From a bacterium (GTDB lineage Bacteria; Krumholzibacteriota; Krumholzibacteriia; LZORAL124-64-63), in assembly GCA_024231905.1 (NCBI GenBank), contig JAAEQC010000234.1, forward strand, positions 47,940 through 111,939: a stretch of DNA of 64,000 bases. Direction: 5' to 3'. The position numbers and the translations under genes were made by a program. A model generated the notes under the pieces. The model did not search any database, had not been told where the DNA came from, and worked only from the letters and a program-made list of their open reading frames with translations. Below are positions 36,096 to 43,416 of this stretch, piece after piece. Within the stretch, counting starts at the first letter, position 1, and each line of letters opens with the position of its first letter.

Positions 36096-37259
36096 ATGTC
36101 TATCCGTTGCGCACAGCTCATAGAGTCTCTTGGCATGGGTGGAGCGGAGCACCTTGCGGTTCAGCTCGCCAATGCTTTGGCGAGCCGCGGTCTTGAATCC
36201 AATCTACTGGTCATGGGCGACGAAGGGCCGCTCTCGGAGCGTATCGGAAACGACGTACAGGTCAGCTATTTCAGACTCGCCCGCGCGTCTATAAAATCAC
36301 CTGTGAAATTCGCGGGCTCCCTCGCAAGGGGCCGGATGCTGTTGCTTGAGGCCTGCAGGAAATCTCGGTTGCAGATCATCCAGACCCACCTCCCCGGTGC
36401 GAATTTCTGGGGGCTCATGCTGGGATCGCGCGGTTCGCGCCGGATCATCGCGACGGTACACAACAATGCAGAATTCCGATACGGGGACCGGGACAGCGCC
36501 TTCCGGGCCGCCTTGCGGCGGTGGGCCTACCGGGAGATTCTCAAACGGCAGGCGGCGACGGTCGCGGTGTCGGAGCAGGTGCGGACGTCGTTATTGCGCG
36601 ACCTGGGTTTGTCGGAACGAGCGGCGGGCGATCTCGAGATCATCACCAATGGAGTCCGTTTGGCGGAACCGATCTCGAAGAGCGCGGGGACGGAGGTGCG
36701 TCGAGACCTGGGCGTGCCGGAGGACGCGGTACTCGTCGTTGCCGCGGGCCGCCACGACGAGCAGAAGAACTTCCGCGATCTCATCGAGGCCGCGCGGATT
36801 CTTGAGACTCGGGATCTCCCGGAGTGGCGTCTCGTCATCGCCGGCGACGGCCCCCTCCTGGCCGATCATCGGCAGGCGGTGCAACGCCGGGGGTTAACCG
36901 GCCGCGTGTCCCTGCCCGGTACGGTTATGAATCTGTCGGACATCCTGGGCAGCGCGGACATTTTCGCCCTCTCCTCACTGTGGGAGGGCTTGCCGTTGGT
37001 CCTGCTCGAGGCAATGTCAAGTCGCCTCGCCGTCGTCGGCAACCGAATTGCCGGTGTAGGGGAGGTCATCGTGGAGGGTGATTCCGGTCTGATGGCGGAC
37101 CCCGGAGATCCGGATTCTCTAGCCGGTTGTCTCTCGGAACTCATTTCCTCGCGGGATCTTCGGCAACGACTGGCCTCCTCCGCTCGGAAGACGGTGGAAG
37201 AGCGTTTTGACTTTGAGCGGGTCGTGGATCAGGTCGTGGACCTATACCGCCGTTGTTAG
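36096..37259 (+). CDS. GT4 family glycosyltransferase
   Basis: A 387-residue glycosyltransferase started at ATG 36096. Features: MSIRCAQLIESLGMGGAEHLAVQLA at the start, IIQTHLPGANFWG, AVSEQVRTSLL, the donor half VLVVAAGRHDEQKNFRDLIEAARIL, VIAGDGPLLADHRQ, SLPGTVMNLSDILGSADIFALSSLWEGLPLVLLEAMSSRLAVV with the two conserved glutamates, and IVEGDSGLMADPGD. It lies in the export operon, 32 bases after the ExeA-like gene, and should add a sugar to the growing unit. The donor sugar is unknown. Confidence 0.88.
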   Translation: MSIRCAQLIESLGMGGAEHLAVQLANALASRGLESNLLVMGDEGPLSERIGNDVQVSYFRLARASIKSPVKFAGSLARGRMLLLEACRKSRLQIIQTHLPGANFWGLMLGSRGSRRIIATVHNNAEFRYGDRDSAFRAALRRWAYREILKRQAATVAVSEQVRTSLLRDLGLSERAAGDLEIITNGVRLAEPISKSAGTEVRRDLGVPEDAVLVVAAGRHDEQKNFRDLIEAARILETRDLPEWRLVIAGDGPLLADHRQAVQRRGLTGRVSLPGTVMNLSDILGSADIFALSSLWEGLPLVLLEAMSSRLAVVGNRIAGVGEVIVEGDSGLMADPGDPDSLAGCLSELISSRDLRQRLASSARKTVEERFDFERVVDQVVDLYRRC

Positions 37260-37344
37260 CCCGCCTGCGGCGGCTTGTAGCCCCGCCCATGAACGTTTAC
37301 CTTATCGCACAACGAACCGGCCCAACTCCCTGGAGAGCATCTCT

Positions 37345-38232
37345 ATGTTCCGCGTGGCTTCGGTACCGTTTCTGAATGCAGAACCGCTCGTCGCGAAGCT
37401 CAAGTCCGCCCCTGCCACGCGCGTGGATTTGGTGCGGGCGCTTCCGAGCGCTTTGCCGGCCCTGATGGCGCCGGGAAACGTCGATGCGGCGCTCATGCCC
37501 GTCGTGGAGCATTTCCGGTTGGCGGGCAGTTCTCTCGTGCCGGGTTGCTGTATTGCGACCAGGGGCGAAGTGGCCAGCGTACGTCTCTTTTCGCGGGTAC
37601 CCCGGGAAGAGCTCACGAGAATCGCGGTCGATTCGGGTTCCCGGACCTCGGTGGCGTTGCTCCGCATTCTTTTGGGGGAAATCGATGGTACCCGGCCTGA
37701 GTTCGTGGTATCGAATGCCGATCCGAATCGGTTGTTCGGGGAGGCTGAAGCTCAGTTGATCATCGGCGACCGCTGTCTTGAGGCCGAGGCGTGGCTCACG
37801 TACTCGGGATGCGAGGGTGTGTTCCGTCACGACCTGGGAACCATGTGGACGGACCTCACGGGTTTGCCGTTCGTCTTCGCGGCGTGGACGCTCTCGCCCC
37901 AGGTTTGCGCAGGGCCCCGCGATCGACTGCTCGATCTCATTCGCCTACTGCAGGACTCGTACCGGCGGGGCATGGTCGCTCTCAAGTCCATTGCCCGCGA
38001 GGCGGCGGCGGCTGGTATGAAGGGGTACGCCGGAGAATCGACTCCGGCCGCTGTCCAACGCTATCTGACGTGTTCGATCAAGTACGGCATGGGCGACGAG
38101 GAACTGGCGGGATTACGCCGGTTTCACGATTACTGTCGCAAGTGGTATCTGGTCCCGAACTCGTCCCGTTTGGCCCTGTATCCGACGCCAACGGAGTCTT
38201 CGACCGGCGTCCAGCACGGAGGATTCGTTTGA
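37345..38232 (+). CDS. mqnA: Chorismate dehydratase, futalosine pathway
   Basis: A 295-residue protein that converts chorismate to 3-enolpyruvylbenzoate, the first step of the futalosine route to menaquinone. I chose ATG 37345, eight bases after GGAGAG; the frame opens earlier but overlaps the previous gene. The N-terminus FRVASVPFLNAEPLVAKL and ALPSALPALMAPGNVDAALMPVVEH match the periplasmic-binding-protein-like MqnA fold, and VDSGSRTSVALLRILLG and LGTMWTDLTGLPFVFAAW are family motifs. Its partner mqnC follows after 17 bases. Other pathway genes (mqnB, mqnD, mqnE) are not in the window. Confidence 0.83.
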   Translation: MFRVASVPFLNAEPLVAKLKSAPATRVDLVRALPSALPALMAPGNVDAALMPVVEHFRLAGSSLVPGCCIATRGEVASVRLFSRVPREELTRIAVDSGSRTSVALLRILLGEIDGTRPEFVVSNADPNRLFGEAEAQLIIGDRCLEAEAWLTYSGCEGVFRHDLGTMWTDLTGLPFVFAAWTLSPQVCAGPRDRLLDLIRLLQDSYRRGMVALKSIAREAAAAGMKGYAGESTPAAVQRYLTCSIKYGMGDEELAGLRRFHDYCRKWYLVPNSSRLALYPTPTESSTGVQHGGFV

Positions 38233-38249
38233 GATCGTCAGAGAGCAGC

Positions 38250-39473
38250 ATGGGACAGGGGCCGATGGACCCTGAGCGATTTCGGGATCTCGTTGCCGAG
38301 CAGACCGCTAGAGACGGCGCCGAGCCACGACCGCCCGCGATGATCGAACCGTTCCGGGTGCCCGGTCAGTCGTCCCCGTTGGCGCTCGCACTGCTGGATG
38401 ATGCCGGGTCGAGGAGGCTTGACGGCGGAGAGTTGCTCGTAATGCTTGAGGAGGCATCGCTCCACGACCTCGGGCGCGTAGCCCACGCCCTGCGAATGGC
38501 AAGATGCGATTCTAAGCATGTGACCTATGTCGTGGATCGCAATATTACCTACACGAATCTCTGTTACGCAGACTGCACGTTCTGTGCCTTCAATCGCCAT
38601 AAGGGCGACAGTGATGCCTACCTGCTTTCCATTCATACGATCCTCGAGAAGTGCCGTACTGTCGTGGAGGCAGGAGGGAGTCAGATACTCCTTCAGGGAG
38701 GACATCATCCCAAGAGGAGACTCGACTACTACGAGAGCATGTTGGCGGCGATCAAATCGGCGTACCCCCAGATGTGGATCCACGGATTCTCGCCGAGCGA
38801 GATTCTCCATTTCTCCCGTCTCAACAGGTTGGTGCCGGGGCAGGTGTTGCGCCGCCTGAAGGCGGCCGGCTTGGATTCTATTCCGGGCGGTGGCGCCGAG
38901 ATCCTTTCGGATCGAGTGCGTGGGGCCATAGCGCCGGGTAAGGCTTCCGCGTCCGAGTGGATTTCCGTCAGCGAAGCCGCCCATGTAGCTGGATTGCCCA
39001 CCACTGTGACGATGATGTTCCAGCACATCGAATCCTACGCCGAACGCATTGAGCACCTGTTGCGGGTGAGGGAGAGCCAGGATCGAACCGGCGGCTATAC
39101 CGCTTTCATCTCCTGGTCCTTCCAACCGGGAAACACACCCTTGATGGACATTCCCGAACAGCGGGATCAGGTGGAGAGCCACGGTTTCCTCGGTTCTCTC
39201 GACTACCTGAGAACCCTGGCCCTGAGTCGCATTGCACTGGACAACTTCGCGAATATCCAAGCATCATGGGTCACCCAAGGCAAAGCATTGGGTCAGCTGA
39301 CTTTGTTTTATGGGGCGAATGATCTGGGAAGTACGATGATGGAAGAGAGCGTCGTTTCCGCGACGGGGTCGCAGCACCGGCTGACACGCAATGATCTCGA
39401 AGAGATGATCAACGGTGCGGGATTCATGGCGGCGCGTCGGGACAATGGCTACAACATTCTCGACGAGTCTTGA
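38250..39473 (+). CDS. mqnC: Cyclic dehypoxanthine futalosine synthase (radical SAM)
   Basis: A 407-residue radical SAM enzyme of the futalosine pathway. ATG 38250 follows GAGAG; a second ATG at 38265 is possible. The iron-sulfur motif is NLCYADCTFCAF (Cys105, Cys109, Cys112), preceded by YVVDRNITYTN. Later motifs: GGSQILLQGGHHP, IHGFSPSEI, LDSIPGGGAEILSDRVR, TVTMMFQHIE, GGYTAFISWSFQPGNTPL and ENVVS-like MMEESVVSATG. The GGHHP motif and the tail favour MqnC over MqnE. It probably shares a transcript with mqnA and the export operon. The last 84 bases before the next gene hold no clear terminator. Confidence 0.87.
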   Translation: MGQGPMDPERFRDLVAEQTARDGAEPRPPAMIEPFRVPGQSSPLALALLDDAGSRRLDGGELLVMLEEASLHDLGRVAHALRMARCDSKHVTYVVDRNITYTNLCYADCTFCAFNRHKGDSDAYLLSIHTILEKCRTVVEAGGSQILLQGGHHPKRRLDYYESMLAAIKSAYPQMWIHGFSPSEILHFSRLNRLVPGQVLRRLKAAGLDSIPGGGAEILSDRVRGAIAPGKASASEWISVSEAAHVAGLPTTVTMMFQHIESYAERIEHLLRVRESQDRTGGYTAFISWSFQPGNTPLMDIPEQRDQVESHGFLGSLDYLRTLALSRIALDNFANIQASWVTQGKALGQLTLFYGANDLGSTMMEESVVSATGSQHRLTRNDLEEMINGAGFMAARRDNGYNILDES

Positions 39474-39557
39474 GTTGAACCCGGCCCGCCGGTTCTCTGG
39501 ACTGCGGAAAGGTCCACCCGTTTACGGGGTTCGCTGCGGGCAACTCGCATTCAGGAC

Positions 39558-40877
39558 TCACTTGGCTTCGGACTCGATCGATGACCTCGTTGTCCCTGGA
39601 TCCAGCCAATCCTCTCCATAGATCTCCCGCGGAAACACCCGTGGCACCAGTCCATAAAGAAACTGCCTCAACTTCAACGCCAGATGGCTCGCATCATGCG
39701 CTCCGCACACGGTCCGCAGAAAACCCTCCAGCGTGTAGATCTGGATCTCCACCGGGAAGCGGTACAACGTGCCCGACAACGGCGCCCGGGCCAGGATGTC
39801 CACGTCCCCCTTGAAGACCTTGTATTCCTTGCTGCTCCAGGAGTTGAGCTCGCTGCCGCCGACGGTCTCGGGGGACAGGGTATCGGTGACGTTACGCCAG
39901 CCGAAGGGGCTGCCGAGGCAGGAATCCAGCAAGGTGAGCAGGTCGTTCAGGGCGTCATTGTCGGCCACGATGAACATAGCGCCGATGATGTCGCCGACCT
40001 CGTCGGGATTGTTGATGCCCTTGCGGATCATCTTCGAGAGGAGCGAACCGCTGCTCTGGGTCTTCATGTCGCCCCAGCGCACCTGCTCAATGACCCGGTG
40101 CCTGCCGTCGACGATCTCGAAACTCACCGGATTGACCGAGCGCTTGAAACGGCAGTTGTGATACAAGATGTCGAGACTGACCGACCGGTCGCCCTGTTTC
40201 TTCTCCAGGAAGGTGGAGCGGAATTCCCAGCGCTGGTCGCCCTCCCGGGGGCGGGAGGTGTAGGAGATGTGGTGCCTGTCCTCGGCCAGATGGTAGCCCA
40301 CGGTCAGCTCGTTGACCTGGCGGGTGTGCCGCCACAGCCCCTCGCCCAGCAGTCCTTCCAGGAACCGCAGGTGACGCAGACCGTCCTGCACCAGGCGGGA
40401 CTGGTCGATGCGCAGCAGGAGTTGGGCCAGACAGAGCTTGCGGCGGGCCTCGTAGCACTCGCGATCGCTGGCGCCCTCGAAGGTCAGTCCCAGCAGTTCG
40501 CGCATGTCGCCGCTGCTGCGGACGGTGTCCAGGATGCGCACGGCGTTCCGGGTCTCCGAAGGCAGCAGGTCCACCAGGGAGTCGATGTAGACGTCGGCTT
40601 CGGTCAGGTACTCGGCGGAGCGTGCGGCCAAGGCCGGGAGGCTCTCGCCCACCCCCCGCGGCGAGCGCAGGGGGTGGAAGAGCCGGACCAGTTCCTCGCG
40701 GTAGGCGTCCTCGCTGGACAGGGCCCGACGGTAGGCCTGCCGGGTCAGCAGGAGCAGGCGCGAACGCCGGGACGGAAACGCCGGGTCGAGCAGGGGGTGG
40801 CCCGAGTGGTCCACCTTCCACATATCGGCCCCGTTGCCGTTCCGGAACGTTGCTGCTTCGACCCACCGACCGTCCAT
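39558..40877 (-). CDS. Uncharacterised protein with a RelA/SpoT-like C-terminal domain
   Basis: A 439-residue protein with no close family that I recognise. The first 270 residues are mostly helical with many arginines. Residues about 278-410 resemble the RelA/SpoT nucleotidyltransferase fold: SLLSKMIRKG, DEVGDIIGAMFIVADND (typical D-x2-G), a KEYKVFKGDV segment and FPVEIQIYT, followed by a histidine-containing helix HDASHLALKLRQFLYG. The arginine after DxxG is Met301, and the NGYxSxH motif is altered, so alarmone synthesis is uncertain. It starts 12 bases after the PLP enzyme on the same strand, so the two form an operon. A different nucleotide-transfer role is possible. Confidence 0.55.
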   Translation of the reverse strand: MDGRWVEAATFRNGNGADMWKVDHSGHPLLDPAFPSRRSRLLLLTRQAYRRALSSEDAYREELVRLFHPLRSPRGVGESLPALAARSAEYLTEADVYIDSLVDLLPSETRNAVRILDTVRSSGDMRELLGLTFEGASDRECYEARRKLCLAQLLLRIDQSRLVQDGLRHLRFLEGLLGEGLWRHTRQVNELTVGYHLAEDRHHISYTSRPREGDQRWEFRSTFLEKKQGDRSVSLDILYHNCRFKRSVNPVSFEIVDGRHRVIEQVRWGDMKTQSSGSLLSKMIRKGINNPDEVGDIIGAMFIVADNDALNDLLTLLDSCLGSPFGWRNVTDTLSPETVGGSELNSWSSKEYKVFKGDVDILARAPLSGTLYRFPVEIQIYTLEGFLRTVCGAHDASHLALKLRQFLYGLVPRVFPREIYGEDWLDPGTTRSSIESEAK

Positions 40878-40889
40878 GGAACTCCGCTT

Positions 40890-42074
40890 CTAGATGAGAT
40901 CGAGAACCCGTTCGATGTCGCCCTGGAGATCCTCGTAGGTCTCGCAACCGACCGCGATGCGCACCAGATCGTCGGTGATGCCCGCAGCGAGCTTCTCCTC
41001 GGCCGGGATGCCCGCGTGGGTCATGCTCGCCGGGTGCTCGATGAGGGTCTCGATGCCGCCCAAGCTCACGGCCAAGGTCGGTACCTCGACGTTGTTGATC
41101 ACGGTCTTGCCGGCCTCCAGGCCGCCCTTCACGCCGAAGCTGAAGACGGCGCCGGGACCCCTCATCTGCTTGCGCCCGAGCTCGTACTGGGGGTGGCTCT
41201 CCAGCCCCGGGTAACGAATCCAGCTCACCTTGGGGTGCTTCTCCAGCCAGGTCGCCAGCTTCATGGCGTTCTCCTGGGCCCGGTCCATGCGCAGCCCCAG
41301 GCTCTTGACGCCGCGCAGCACCAGCCAGGCCTGGTGGGGATCCATGGTGCCGCCGAAGTTCACGTGGACCTTGCGCAGCCGGGCCAGCATCGCCGGATCC
41401 TTCGCCACGACCATGCCCGCCACCACGTCGGTGTGACCGTTGATGAACTTGGTCATGCTGTGAAGGACGACGTCGGCCCCGAGTTCCAGGGGATTCTGGA
41501 GGTAGGGCGAGGCGAAGGTGTTGTCCACCGCCAGGATGGCGCCGCCGTCGTGGGCGATCTCCGCGCAGGCGGCCAGGTCGGTCAGCTTCAGGGTCGGGTT
41601 GGCCGGGGTCTCCACGTAGACCAGCTTCGTGTTCTCCCGCATGGCGTCGGCCACGTTCTGGGCGTCGGAGGAGTCCACGAAGGAGGCCTCCACGCCGAAG
41701 CGGGGATACTCGTTCTCGATGACCATGCGGCTGGGGCCGTAGAGGGATTCGGTACCGACCATGTGGGTACCCTGGCCCAGGAAGGTCAGGTAGACCATAT
41801 TCACGGCGGCCATGCCGCTGGCCGCGCCGAGACCGCCGCAGCCGCCTTCCAGTTGGGCGATGTTCTGCTCGAGGGCCTCGGTGGTCGGGTTCCCCAGCCG
41901 CGTGTACTTGTAACCAGGCTCCCCGCGGAAGCAGGCGGCGCCGTGGTCGGCGTCCTTGAAAGCGAAGGTCGATGTCTGGTAGATGGGCGTGGCCACCGCC
42001 CCGGTCTGCTCATCGACGTGCTGGCCTGCATGGATGATGCGGGTCATGGCGCCACGGCTGTCGATGTTCTTCAT
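40890..42074 (-). CDS. Cys/Met-metabolism PLP enzyme (cystathionine gamma-synthase/lyase family)
   Basis: A 394-residue trans-sulfuration enzyme. ATG 42074 follows AAAGG; the frame opens eight codons earlier. Motifs: YKYTRLGNPT, GLGAASGMAAV, ESLYGPSRMV, VYVETPANPTLK, AVDNTFASPYLQNPLELGADVVLHSMTKFINGH with the PLP lysine at Lys209. In methionine gamma-lyase the residue after LYG is usually followed by a cysteine; here it is LYGPS, so lyase versus synthase cannot be told. The enzyme makes or breaks homocysteine, cystathionine or methionine. The 155-base gap upstream to the sulfotransferase shows no gene. Confidence 0.85.
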   Translation of the reverse strand: MKNIDSRGAMTRIIHAGQHVDEQTGAVATPIYQTSTFAFKDADHGAACFRGEPGYKYTRLGNPTTEALEQNIAQLEGGCGGLGAASGMAAVNMVYLTFLGQGTHMVGTESLYGPSRMVIENEYPRFGVEASFVDSSDAQNVADAMRENTKLVYVETPANPTLKLTDLAACAEIAHDGGAILAVDNTFASPYLQNPLELGADVVLHSMTKFINGHTDVVAGMVVAKDPAMLARLRKVHVNFGGTMDPHQAWLVLRGVKSLGLRMDRAQENAMKLATWLEKHPKVSWIRYPGLESHPQYELGRKQMRGPGAVFSFGVKGGLEAGKTVINNVEVPTLAVSLGGIETLIEHPASMTHAGIPAEEKLAAGITDDLVRIAVGCETYEDLQGDIERVLDLI

Positions 42075-42230
42075 GTTTCGGGACCTTTCTCTTGTCATTC
42101 GTCCGATTCGGCCTCGGCCTTTCCATGCGCCGTTCAGACCGAAATGTTTGTTGCCACCAATATGGTGCCAGAAGCGGGTTTTTCCAATCTTGCGTGGACC
42201 AAAATGCCCTGGGGATCTGTCGGGAGACCT

Positions 42231-43187
42231 TTACGCCTCTTCGTACCCGAACTCTTCTAGCCGATTCGCGAATCGCAAGCGATACCACCAGGCAGCCCAT
42301 GAACTGATGTGGGAAGTCCAGCGATGGGCGGCCTTGCCGTCGAATCCGACGGATCCGGAACGGAAGCCCTCGCTGACTACTGTCCGATCCATCATTTGCT
42401 CTTCGAAGGGAATGCGCAGTTTCTCGCACAGATCCGTAATCGATCTGCGAGGGTCCTGGACGATGTCCTCGAACCGGATCACAAGGTAGCGCTCGGGATG
42501 CTTGTCGCCCATGTGGATGGCTCTTCGTATACTCTCCGCCCATTGAGCCGTTGTTTGCGCGGTCATGAAGAGTTCGAAGAGAGGTCCGAACCGGCGGAGA
42601 ATCCGGTAGACGGGGGCCTTCTTCTTTTGCTCGCGTCGTCGTTTTAGATCCGACACGTGTACGGCCCGGGGATCGCGAATCATGTGGATGATCCTCGAGT
42701 GCGGATACCAGCTCAGAAGTTCCTCCGTCCACCTCATGTGGATTGGAGTCTTCTCTCCCTTGACTTGCGCGTCGAACCTTTCTGCCACCAAGCTCATGAA
42801 GATGTCAAAAACGGCAGGTTCGCCACGATCGCAGGCGAGGAGGCGCTCACGAACTTCGGCGGAGCTGAATTCTTTGACGATCCATCGCCATTGCCACCCC
42901 AGATCCTTGAAACGGGAATAGCGCAGGAAATCCGGGGAGTACATGTGTTCAACCAGCCGTTGGACATTGGTATCATCAGACAAGGGTGCGTAGCGCTGGA
43001 AGTGTTGGCGCATCCCGGCACTCGGCAGAAGGTGCCCCATGTAATGGGTCTCGTCACAGAGTTGGACGACCGAGCAATCGTTGAGAAGGTGGCGCATGAG
43101 GGAGGTTCCACTGCGATGGACACCGACGACGAAGATATGGCTGGGTAGGTTCGAACGATGATCAGCCACCCGTTCCATTGCCGCCAT
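42231..43187 (-). CDS. Sulfotransferase family protein
   Basis: A 318-residue protein. The P-loop VVGVHRSGTSLMRHLL (residues 20-35) binds the 5'-phosphosulfate of PAPS, and MIRDPRAVHVSDLKRR supplies the 3'-phosphate site. GEKTPIHMRW is the conserved lysine-containing loop. The start ATG at 43187 has AAAGG just upstream; a second ATG three codons in is possible. Its codon use is less GC-rich than that of the neighbours and resembles the polysaccharide locus, which suggests a shared origin. Probable acceptor: a surface glycan or lipid. Confidence 0.8.
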   Translation of the reverse strand: MAAMERVADHRSNLPSHIFVVGVHRSGTSLMRHLLNDCSVVQLCDETHYMGHLLPSAGMRQHFQRYAPLSDDTNVQRLVEHMYSPDFLRYSRFKDLGWQWRWIVKEFSSAEVRERLLACDRGEPAVFDIFMSLVAERFDAQVKGEKTPIHMRWTEELLSWYPHSRIIHMIRDPRAVHVSDLKRRREQKKKAPVYRILRRFGPLFELFMTAQTTAQWAESIRRAIHMGDKHPERYLVIRFEDIVQDPRRSITDLCEKLRIPFEEQMMDRTVVSEGFRSGSVGFDGKAAHRWTSHISSWAAWWYRLRFANRLEEFGYEEA

Positions 43188-43291
43188 GCCTTTCTTTGGA
43201 AACCGTTGCTGCGATCACGACACCAGGATCAAGCTCCAAGCTATATCGCGCGGATCGGCTCCTCAAGAGCCGATTCACAACTTGAACCCCC

Positions 43292-43321
43292 TTGTGTCGG
43301 ATTCTGGAATCGAGGTATAGT
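43292..43321 (+). promoter_or_regulatory. Candidate promoter of the subtilase gene
   Basis: TTGTGT (43292-43297) and TATAGT (43316-43321) are separated by 18 bases. The -10 is good, the -35 weak. It lies in the 229-base divergent gap between the sulfotransferase and the subtilase and would start a leader of about 90 bases. Confidence 0.35.
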
Positions 43322-43416
43322 CTGCGAGTCAATCCTGCCAGAATCACGTTTCGGACCCGCTCATCGGCCCCGCCTCCCCCGCCGGGCCGCACACCGGGTT
43401 CTCCGGAGGTAACACC

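Noticed and set aside
29960..37259. Classical exosortase (PEP-CTERM) locus
   Set aside because: The ExeA-like, Wza and Wzz genes suggest it, but no exosortase or PEP-CTERM tail is visible here.
39684..42260. An 858-residue open frame on the plus strand
   Set aside because: It runs antisense to the PLP enzyme and the RelA/SpoT-like gene, has no family motifs, and its composition (rich in V, G, H, Q) is typical of frames read opposite GC-rich genes.
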